The notes under the pieces were generated by a model. It searched no databases. It was given only the letters and a program-made list of their open reading frames with translations, and was not told the DNA's origin. From Flavisolibacter sp. (GTDB lineage Bacteria > Bacteroidota > Bacteroidia > Chitinophagales > Chitinophagaceae), in NCBI GenBank assembly GCA_025936195.1, contig JAICTW010000196.1, positions 1 through 5,964 of the forward strand: a stretch of 5,964 bases of DNA, in the 5' to 3' direction. Position 1 is the first letter of the stretch. Each line of letters begins with the position of its first letter. This document shows, piece after piece, positions 1-5,964 of this stretch. The translations under genes were made by a program, and so were the position numbers.

Positions 1-1098
1 AAATGGGAAACCATTGTTGGTACTAACGTTGGTTTTAATCTCATCATGTTCAAAAGCCGTTTCAATCTTGATGTGGATGTTTACAAGAACAGAACAAAGG
101 ATCTTTTCTTCAACGGTTTGCAAATATCTTCCTTCACCGGTTTTAATTCTGTGAATATGAATGTGGGCACGATGGATAACCAGGGTTGGGAAATAGGATT
201 GAATGCAGTGCCGTTCAAAACCAAAAAATGGACCATTGATTTCAATTTCAATATTGCCAGAAACGTGAACCTCATTCGTGAAATATCTCCGTTCTATCCC
301 ACAGAAAAAGGAAATATTACCAGGAATGGTGATTACAAAACTTTCATGCAGGTAAATAATCCATTTGGTTCTTTTTATGGCTTTAAATACATAGGTGTTT
401 ATAAGGATAAAGATGCCACCGTAGCCCGTGATGCCAAGGGTGCTCCTATAGTGGGGCCTAACGGGCAAGCGGTTTATATGCGCTTCAATTATCCAACAAC
501 CGATTACACCTTTCAACCCGGTGATGCCATGTATGCCGACATTAACCATGATGGCAACATCAACTATATGGATGTTGTTTATCTCGGTAATGGCAGTCCT
601 AAATTCACAGGAGGCTTTGGATCAAGCATTACATACAAAGGCAATTTAAAATTAACAGCCTTCTTCAATTACCGTTATGATTATGATGTGGTGAACGGAA
701 CAAAAATGACAACGACCAACATGTATGGATACGATAACCAAAGTACAGCGGTGTTAAGAAGATGGCGCAAAGAAGGTGATGTTACCGATATGCCAAGGGC
801 CCTTTATGGAAGTGGTTATAACTGGTTAGGCTCCGACCGTTATGTAGAAGATGCTTCCTTTCTCCGCTTCCGCACGGTAACACTTCGCTATACATTTCCA
901 AGACAACTGGTTAATAAAATGAAGATCAAAAACCTGAGTGCTTATGTTACAGTTGAAAATGTTTTCACCTGGACCAATTACACCGGCCAGGACCCTGAAG
1001 TAAGCATGCGTGGCAATGATCCGTTCAGGGTGGCCATTGATTATTCCATGACGCCGCCTGTAAAACAATTCACACTGGGAATTACCGGTAGTTTTTAA
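1..1098 (+). CDS. SusC/RagA-family TonB-dependent outer-membrane receptor, C-terminal part (5' end outside window)
   Basis: This is the C-terminal 365 residues of a SusC-like TonB-dependent transporter, which imports oligomers across the outer membrane with its SusD partner. The reading frame is open from base 1 (first residues KWETIVGTNVGF), so the Met at base 46 is internal and not the start. What is visible is the distal part of the 22-strand barrel: alternating aromatic/polar strands, the family pattern 'D-x-N-x-D-G-x-I...D...(L/I)GN..P.FTGGF' around bases 538-620, and an ending of 'TPPVKQFTLGITGSF' with a terminal Phe, as expected for an outer-membrane barrel. Full family members are about 1000 residues, so the plug, the TonB box and any carboxypeptidase-like N-terminal domain lie upstream. 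The susD gene follows after 20 bases, as is normal. The substrate cannot be told from this part. Family assignment is very sure. Confidence 0.95.
   Translation, partial: KWETIVGTNVGFNLIMFKSRFNLDVDVYKNRTKDLFFNGLQISSFTGFNSVNMNVGTMDNQGWEIGLNAVPFKTKKWTIDFNFNIARNVNLIREISPFYPTEKGNITRNGDYKTFMQVNNPFGSFYGFKYIGVYKDKDATVARDAKGAPIVGPNGQAVYMRFNYPTTDYTFQPGDAMYADINHDGNINYMDVVYLGNGSPKFTGGFGSSITYKGNLKLTAFFNYRYDYDVVNGTKMTTTNMYGYDNQSTAVLRRWRKEGDVTDMPRALYGSGYNWLGSDRYVEDASFLRFRTVTLRYTFPRQLVNKMKIKNLSAYVTVENVFTWTNYTGQDPEVSMRGNDPFRVAIDYSMTPPVKQFTLGITGSF
538..573 (+). other. EF-hand/dockerin-like calcium-binding loop inside the SusC-type receptor
   Basis: The encoded twelve residues are DINHDGNINYMD. They fit the canonical loop D-x-[DN]-x-D-G-x-I-x-x-x-D, with oxygen ligands at loop positions 1, 3, 5, 9 (Asn) and 12, and Gly at 6. 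Similar 'DxNGDGxI' loops are common at this place in SusC-like receptors, just before the 'LGNGSPKFTGGF' strand, so it probably marks an extracellular loop. Ion binding itself is inferred. Confidence 0.6.
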
Positions 1099-1118
1099 AA
1101 TTTATTATTCAGCATACA

Positions 1119-2624
1119 ATGAGACTACTTAAAAAAATATTCTTTTACCTCGCCTGTCTGGTGCTCACGTCCACTGTTTTTTCCTGTAAAAAATATTTAG
1201 ATCTGAAACCGCAGGACGGCATCATTCGCCAGAATTTCTGGAAAACAAAAGAACAATTGCACGCTGCTGTAATGGGATGCTATGCTTCTTTGTTAGGCCC
1301 TCCCAGCGGTGTTAGCGACAGAGCATTGGCGGAATACCTTTTTTTATGGGGAGAACTAAGAGGCGATATGCTGACGCCGACCACCAGTGCGACCAACGAA
1401 GACATAGACATTATGGAGTACAATATTGTGTCAAGTAATTCCATTGTAAACTGGCGCAGTGTTTACAGAACCATTAACTATTGTAATACCGTTATTCAAT
1501 TTGGTCCCCAGGTTTTGGATAATGACAAAACAATTTCACAACAGCAATTAAATGCTTATCTGGCGGAAGCCAAAACCTTACGTGCTCTCATGTATTTCTA
1601 TTTGGTGAGAAGCTTCAGAGATGTACCGTTAGTTTTAAAAGCTACGGCAAGCGATGAAGACCTGGAGCAATTGCCAAAAAATACCGATACGGAAGTATTG
1701 GCTCAAATTCTTAAAGACCTCAATGAATCCGAGCCGGATGCTGTGTTGAGCTATGGCGATCGTGCCTCTGATAAAGGAAGAATAACAAGGTATACAGTTA
1801 ATGCTATTCAGGCCGATGTTTACCTGTGGATGGAAAAGTATAATGAATGCATTACTGCCTGCGATAAGATCATTAACTCCGGCCAGTTTGGGTTGGTGGC
1901 AGGAACAAATTCATGGTACCAGACGCTTTATTACAACGGCAATTCAAACGAAAGCATTTTCGAGTTCCAGTATGATCAGCAAAAGCTCAATACATTCTAC
2001 ACCATATTCCGTTCCCGTCCGCGTTTCATTGCCAACTCCATTGTGATGGAAGATATGTACACAGTGGATTATATTGATGACACCAATAAAGATATTCGCG
2101 GTGATGGCGCTGCGGTCCGTGCAACGGATGGTTTGATCTGGAAGTATGTGGGAGTGGATGCCAATACCTCAAGAGCAGCCGATCAGTCGTATGCGCACTG
2201 GATCGTTTACCGCTATGCAGATGTATTGTTAATGAAAGCAGAAGCACTGGCACAATTAGATGGTAGGGGACTGGAAGCATTGGATATCGTTTACATGGTC
2301 CGTCAAAGAGGACATGCGCTGGCGCAAACGGATAGAGCTCCTTCAGCAACAGACAAGCAAGGTATTTCCGATTTTATTCTGGAAGAAAGGGCCCGTGAAT
2401 TCGCTTTCGAAGGAAAGCGTTGGTACGATGTATTGCGCAATGCAAAAAGAAATAACTATCAACGGTTAGATCTTTTATTGGGGATGATTGCAACCAGTGT
2501 TCCTCCGGACAGGCAGCAGTCGGCCATTGCAAAAGCTAAAGACAAAAACAGCCATTACTTCCCGATTTATGATTACGAATTGCAGACCGATAAAAATCTA
2601 ATACAGAATCCATTTTATAAATAA
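1119..2624 (+). CDS. SusD/RagB-family nutrient-binding outer-membrane lipoprotein
   Basis: A complete 501-residue SusD homologue, of usual family length (about 500-600). SusD proteins are surface lipoproteins that sit as a lid on the SusC barrel and capture the ligand. Residues 1-22 are a signal peptide (MRLLKK, then a hydrophobic core) ending in the lipobox V-F-S-C with acylated Cys23, followed by KKYLDLKP, a typical SusD start. Helical TPR-like segments are visible: residues 149-173 (AEAKTLRALMYFYLVRSF then DVPLVL), 224-252 (RYTVNAIQADVYLWMEKYNE), and 361-377 (WIVYRYADVLLMKAEAL). The conserved C-terminal block is at 420-440 (ILEERAREFAFEGKRWYDVL), and the protein ends in FPIYDYEL...NLIQNPFYK, the family's usual close. 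The start at 1119 is chosen because it gives a complete signal peptide; there is no Shine-Dalgarno sequence, as usual for Bacteroidota. It lies 20 bases after the SusC gene and 18 before a fasciclin gene. The ligand is unknown. Confidence 0.96.
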   Translation: MRLLKKIFFYLACLVLTSTVFSCKKYLDLKPQDGIIRQNFWKTKEQLHAAVMGCYASLLGPPSGVSDRALAEYLFLWGELRGDMLTPTTSATNEDIDIMEYNIVSSNSIVNWRSVYRTINYCNTVIQFGPQVLDNDKTISQQQLNAYLAEAKTLRALMYFYLVRSFRDVPLVLKATASDEDLEQLPKNTDTEVLAQILKDLNESEPDAVLSYGDRASDKGRITRYTVNAIQADVYLWMEKYNECITACDKIINSGQFGLVAGTNSWYQTLYYNGNSNESIFEFQYDQQKLNTFYTIFRSRPRFIANSIVMEDMYTVDYIDDTNKDIRGDGAAVRATDGLIWKYVGVDANTSRAADQSYAHWIVYRYADVLLMKAEALAQLDGRGLEALDIVYMVRQRGHALAQTDRAPSATDKQGISDFILEERAREFAFEGKRWYDVLRNAKRNNYQRLDLLLGMIATSVPPDRQQSAIAKAKDKNSHYFPIYDYELQTDKNLIQNPFYK

Positions 2625-2642
2625 TTCGTTATTCGTTTTGTT

Positions 2643-4331
2643 ATGAATAAACATTTTTCAAGACTAATCTTTGCTTTAGCAGTTGTTACCAGCATTGTTG
2701 GCTATAACAGTTGTAAAAAGATTGATATCGTTCAGACAACAACGTCTGACGTAAATATTTATGAGTATTTGGTGGAGCATCCCGATACGTTTTCGCTGAT
2801 GACGAAAATATTGGATAAGACAGGCTATGCAGGTTTTTTAAATGCCTATGGTTCTTACACCTTGTTTGCTCCAACCAATGATGCCGTAAAAGCCTGGCTG
2901 CAACAAAGCAATAAAACTTCCATTGATGCAGTGGATGTCAATGATCTTAAAACGCTGGTAAAGTTTCATTTGCTGGAAGATACCATTAACACAAGTCAGT
3001 TCAAGGACGGTAAGCTTCCCAGAGAAACCATGCTCGGACAATTTTTGGTCACAGGTGTAGATAATGTGAATGGTGTTTCTAAATTCAGTATCAACAGGCA
3101 GGCATTGGTTATTGAACCCAATATCAGAACCGGCAATGGATTGATACACGGCATTGATAACGTATTGAAGCCGGCAACACTGACGCTGGCAAAGATGATC
3201 GAACAGGATCCTAAGTATTCCATCTTTACGGAAGCATTAAAAGCAACAGGATATTATGATTCCCTGAACATTGAAAATAATCCGGACACTACACGAAGAT
3301 TTCTAACCGTTTTTGCTGAAACCAATCAGGCATTGGCGGATTCAACGATTTACAGCTTTGCTGATTTAAAAGCAAAATATTCACAAACCGGAGATCCGTT
3401 AAAGACAAACGATAGTTTGCATTTATATGTGGCCTATCACATAAATCCCGGAGCAAATTATCTTGCCGATATTGTTACTGCAACTTCATTAACTACACTT
3501 GCTCCTTTGGAAGTGTTATCACCAAAATTATCCGGACAAACCGTATTGCTTAACGATCTTGATTTTAATGGTGTGCATGAAAATGGAATTCCTTTGGATC
3601 GGGGCAGTAGTGATAATTCTGCAACCAATGGTGTAATGCATACAGCTACTGCACATTTTGCTATTAAAAACCGGCAGCCGGTTGCTGTATATTGGGATGT
3701 TGCAGACTTTCCTGAAGTGAGAAAGCTGGCTTCTGTTTTCCGTAAAGCAAATTTTGATTTTGCGCCGGGAAGCATACAGGATATTCAATGGGAGAATACC
3801 GCTACCATGCAGCCTGTTGGTTATAAGTATTCAGGTCCAAACTCAGGTAACTTTTTTATGAACTATGGAGATTATCTCACACTTCCTATCGGGTTGACCA
3901 ATTCTGCACGAAGCAAATGGTTTGAGTTCAGAACGCCATTGCTGGTAAAGGGAAAATATAAAGTATGGATTTGTTATCGTCAGCAAAAATCGTCCAGCCG
4001 GAATCCGGCATTTCCTCTGCGCACTTTATTTGATGGAGAACCTTTCTCAAGATTGTTTGACTTCGAGGAAACGGTTCCTTCGGGAACAGATGGCGAACTG
4101 GAAGCTTTGGGCTGGAAGCATTACGCTGCTGAATCCAATAACAATTATATGGCCGGACGTTTACTCGGTACAGTAGATGTAAAAACAACCGATCGCCACA
4201 TTTTCAGAATTGAAGCGTTAACCGGAGGTGGACAGAGCACCAATAATCTAGACATGATCCATTTTATTCCTGTAAACATGAACCAGATAAACACAAGATT
4301 TAAAAGAGATGGTTCCGTAGTAATTTTTTAA
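2643..4331 (+). CDS. Fasciclin (FAS1) domain lipoprotein with two FAS1 domains and a C-terminal beta-rich domain
   Basis: A 562-residue predicted surface lipoprotein. Residues 1-23 are a signal peptide (basic MNKHFSR, then a hydrophobic core), and Cys24 is the likely acylated residue. The preceding Y-N-S is a weak lipobox, but CKK after it matches the neighbouring lipoproteins. FAS1 domain 1 is about residues 38-178, with the H1 motif TLFAPTNDAV (73-82), an FH pair (108-109), and the H2 motif NGLIHGIDNVLKP (165-177). FAS1 domain 2, about 183-342, is diverged: H1-like FLTVFAETNQAL (220-231), YH at 265-266, and H2-like NGVMHTATAHFAIK (329-342). Residues about 400-545 look like a beta-sandwich (GDYLTLP, KGKYKVWICY, and near the end LDMIHFIPV). 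FAS1 domains mediate adhesion or binding in several kingdoms; in Bacteroidota they recur beside SusCD genes without a settled role. Its place just after susD suggests an accessory ligand-binding lipoprotein like SusE/F (inference). It ends 16 bases before a paralogue. Confidence 0.9.
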   Translation: MNKHFSRLIFALAVVTSIVGYNSCKKIDIVQTTTSDVNIYEYLVEHPDTFSLMTKILDKTGYAGFLNAYGSYTLFAPTNDAVKAWLQQSNKTSIDAVDVNDLKTLVKFHLLEDTINTSQFKDGKLPRETMLGQFLVTGVDNVNGVSKFSINRQALVIEPNIRTGNGLIHGIDNVLKPATLTLAKMIEQDPKYSIFTEALKATGYYDSLNIENNPDTTRRFLTVFAETNQALADSTIYSFADLKAKYSQTGDPLKTNDSLHLYVAYHINPGANYLADIVTATSLTTLAPLEVLSPKLSGQTVLLNDLDFNGVHENGIPLDRGSSDNSATNGVMHTATAHFAIKNRQPVAVYWDVADFPEVRKLASVFRKANFDFAPGSIQDIQWENTATMQPVGYKYSGPNSGNFFMNYGDYLTLPIGLTNSARSKWFEFRTPLLVKGKYKVWICYRQQKSSSRNPAFPLRTLFDGEPFSRLFDFEETVPSGTDGELEALGWKHYAAESNNNYMAGRLLGTVDVKTTDRHIFRIEALTGGGQSTNNLDMIHFIPVNMNQINTRFKRDGSVVIF

Positions 4332-4347
4332 AACAAATAATAAACGA

Positions 4348-5817
4348 ATGCGGTTTACAATAAAACATAGTTTGGTTTTTGTTTCATTTGCTTTGATAAC
4401 GTTGGCTGCATGTAAAAAATGGGATGAGCATAACAAAGCCGTTACTCCCTCATCAAACGAAACCTTGTTTCAGGAGATAAGCAAGCAGCAAAACCTCAGT
4501 AGGTTTTCCGAATATCTTGCAAAAACAGGTTTGGATAAACTGCTGGCTTCATCCAAAACCTTTACAGTTTGGGCGCCTACTAATGACGCTTTGCAATCAC
4601 TGGATCCTTCCATTGTATCCGATACGGCAAAGCTCAGAGCTTTTTTGTCCAATCATATTTCTTATCAGTCTTATTACACCAGCATGGCGCAAACCAATAT
4701 TCGTGTGCCTTTGCTGAATGGAAAAAGGGAAGATTTTTTGAATAAGAAATTTGGTGATGCTACGATCACAGAAGCAGACCTCTCTGCAAAAAATGGTGTG
4801 TTACACCTGATTGATAGAGCAGTGCCTCCTGCAGAAAGTGCATGGGAATTGGTGAACAATACAACCGCACAATACAAGCAAAGTGCTTTCATTGCTTCAC
4901 AGAACTATACCTATCAGGATCCAAATCTTGCCATCATTGACAGCATCAGTTCCGCAACAGGATTGCCTGTTTACAGGCCCGGAACCGGTTTGGTTACAGC
5001 CAACCGTTTCAACAATACAGTTTATGATTTGAAGAATGAAGACAAGCAGTACACATTTTTCATTTTAAATGATAATGCATTAAAGACAGAAGTGGATTCG
5101 CTGGCCGCTTTTTATAAAACGGGTTCCGTGGATAGTACAAATGATCTGGCTACAATGAAAGTGTTACAGGATGTTATTGTTGACAGCTTGTACACTATTG
5201 ATCAACTGCCTTCTGTTTTAATTTCAAAATTTGGCGTACCCATTCGTATCAACAAAAATGATATTGGACAAACCATCCGTTTAAGTAATGGTGTGGCCTA
5301 TGTTATGAACAAGCTGGATTTTGTTACTAAAGAGAAAATCCAAAACATAGTAATACAGGGTGAAAATCCACGAGGATTTTTCCGTCCTGATGGTACACCG
5401 GTTGATGTAAGGAGCACTACATTCTACCGGCTGAGACGAGATCCGAACACGGGTCAGTTATTCAATGATATTTCTCTTTACAATCATGGACAGTCGGAGT
5501 TGAATATTTTGTATCAGGCATTCAATTTACCCAGCGCAAAATATAAAGTGTATTGGAGAGCAGTCAATGATACCATAAGCGTTAACGGTGCGGTAGATCC
5601 AATTGCCTATAGCCAAAAACTGGCGATGGGTACAAGAACATCATCAACATTTGGGTACAAATCAGTGGCGCCAAATGATTACAGCGAAGTGTATTTGGGA
5701 GAATATACACAGGATGCTTACGGTACGCTGGATATATTTCTTACTGCAGCCAAGAGTACATCAGCAGCAGCCAATCGTTTAACGCTCGATTATATACGGC
5801 TTGAACCTGAATTTTAA
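4348..5817 (+). CDS. Second fasciclin (FAS1) domain lipoprotein, paralogue of the preceding gene
   Basis: A 489-residue predicted lipoprotein. Residues 1-21 are the signal peptide and L-A-A-C is a canonical lipobox with acylated Cys22, followed by KKWDEHNK. FAS1 domain 1 spans about residues 36-161, with H1 TFTVWAPTNDAL (71-82), NHI at 102-104 in the place of the family's YH, and H2 NGVLHLIDRAVPP (149-161). A second, strongly diverged FAS1-like domain covers about 163-327: H1-like QYTFFILNDNAL (234-245) and H2-like SNGVAYVMNKLDF (313-325). Residues about 333-489 form a C-terminal beta-rich domain with KYKVYWRAV (398-406) and a final LDYIRLEP (480-487), resembling the end of the upstream paralogue. 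The two proteins share the segment 'KTG...hLhhh...(T/Y)hhhAPTNDAh' in domain 1, so they probably arose by an old duplication. The gene is 16 bases downstream of its paralogue and 30 upstream of a probable second receptor gene. An accessory ligand-binding or adhesion role at the cell surface is inferred, not shown. Confidence 0.9.
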   Translation: MRFTIKHSLVFVSFALITLAACKKWDEHNKAVTPSSNETLFQEISKQQNLSRFSEYLAKTGLDKLLASSKTFTVWAPTNDALQSLDPSIVSDTAKLRAFLSNHISYQSYYTSMAQTNIRVPLLNGKREDFLNKKFGDATITEADLSAKNGVLHLIDRAVPPAESAWELVNNTTAQYKQSAFIASQNYTYQDPNLAIIDSISSATGLPVYRPGTGLVTANRFNNTVYDLKNEDKQYTFFILNDNALKTEVDSLAAFYKTGSVDSTNDLATMKVLQDVIVDSLYTIDQLPSVLISKFGVPIRINKNDIGQTIRLSNGVAYVMNKLDFVTKEKIQNIVIQGENPRGFFRPDGTPVDVRSTTFYRLRRDPNTGQLFNDISLYNHGQSELNILYQAFNLPSAKYKVYWRAVNDTISVNGAVDPIAYSQKLAMGTRTSSTFGYKSVAPNDYSEVYLGEYTQDAYGTLDIFLTAAKSTSAAANRLTLDYIRLEPEF

Positions 5818-5847
5818 AACTGATTAACCTAACTTCTTATAACCAAC

Positions 5848-5964
5848 ATGCAAGTTCTAATGCGGAATATAAAATCAAAGTTTTTCCTGGTGGCCTTATT
5901 GATTTCCTTTTCTTCAATGAAAGCGCAGGTGATCGTCAAGGGTGTTATCACAAGCGCCGCTACT
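5848..5964 (+). CDS. N-terminus of a secreted protein, probably a second SusC/RagA TonB-dependent receptor (3' end outside window)
   Basis: Only 39 codons are present. They encode a signal peptide (basic RNIKSK, hydrophobic core FFLVALLISF) and a probable signal peptidase I site after Met-Lys-Ala, leaving Gln as the first mature residue, as in many Bacteroidota exported proteins (the 'Q rule'). The mature start QVIVKGVITSAAT resembles the opening strand 'V.G.V.' of the carboxypeptidase-D-regulatory-like domain that begins most SusC-type receptors. There is no Cys, so it is not a lipoprotein. The start could be ATG 5848 or ATG 5860; the latter gives a more typical start (MRNIKSK), while 5848 is the longer option. 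The 30-base gap upstream has no terminator, so co-transcription with the fasciclin genes is likely. That the protein is secreted is quite sure; the receptor identity is inferred from a short stretch plus context. Another secreted protein beginning with the same beta-sandwich domain is possible. Confidence 0.7.
   Translation, partial: MQVLMRNIKSKFFLVALLISFSSMKAQVIVKGVITSAAT

Noticed and set aside
46..1098. Met at base 46 as the start of a 350-residue protein
   Set aside because: The frame is open upstream to base 1 and the upstream residues continue the barrel strand; there is no signal peptide. It is an internal Met of a truncated SusC.
2026..2349. Antisense open frame of about 107 codons within susD
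   Set aside because: It lies opposite a clear SusD coding region, has low-complexity composition with many His, Pro and Ser and no recognisable motif; a shadow frame. The same holds for the antisense frames opposite both fasciclin genes (for example 3458-3775 and 2838-3149).
2625..2642. Short direct repeat TTCGTTA/TTCGTTT in the gap between susD and the first fasciclin gene
   Set aside because: Only seven bases with a mismatch in an A/T-rich 18-base gap; too short to call a regulatory site.
5818..5847. Possible terminator or promoter in the longest gap, before the last gene
   Set aside because: No inverted repeat followed by a T run, and no convincing Bacteroidota -33 TTTG / -7 TAnnTTTG pair at proper spacing.
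1..5964. Polysaccharide-degrading enzymes, CRISPR arrays, tRNA/rRNA genes, insertion sequences or phage genes
   Set aside because: Every long frame on the + strand is explained by the receptor, SusD and fasciclin genes; none of the other feature types shows any sign in the sequence.

Overview
The window looks like part of a nutrient-uptake locus of a Bacteroidota bacterium. The evidence is SusC/SusD-type proteins, lipoproteins whose acylated Cys is followed by Lys-Lys, fasciclin-domain lipoproteins, A/T-rich gene leaders without a Shine-Dalgarno sequence, and only TAA stops. The style (SusD beginning Cys-Lys-Lys-Tyr-Leu-Asp, moderate GC, fasciclin genes beside SusCD) fits the Chitinophagaceae/Sphingobacteriia side of the phylum, but that placement is an inference.

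Layout, all on the + strand: (1) 1-1098, the last third of a SusC/RagA TonB-dependent outer-membrane receptor, cut by the left edge; (2) 1119-2624, a complete SusD/RagB lipoprotein; (3) 2643-4331, a 562-residue lipoprotein with two FAS1 (fasciclin) domains and a C-terminal beta-rich domain; (4) 4348-5817, a 489-residue lipoprotein with the same architecture; (5) 5848-5964, the signal peptide and first mature residues of another secreted protein, most likely a second SusC-type receptor, cut by the right edge. The gaps are 20, 18, 16 and 30 bases. I see no terminator or recognisable promoter in any of them, so the five genes probably form one transcription unit. No stretch of 300 bases lacks a gene.

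Expected working model: the SusC barrel and SusD lid form a TonB-driven importer for an oligomeric nutrient (glycan or peptide). The two fasciclin lipoproteins occupy the place where SusE/SusF-type surface glycan-binding proteins sit in the starch system. Their shared C-terminal beta-sandwich-like domain makes an accessory ligand-binding or adhesion role plausible. The window has no glycoside hydrolase, peptidase, sulfatase or regulator, so the substrate cannot be named.

The most interesting feature is the pair of paralogous double-FAS1 lipoproteins placed between one SusCD pair and the start of what looks like another receptor. The individual families are known; the function of this arrangement is not clear from sequence.
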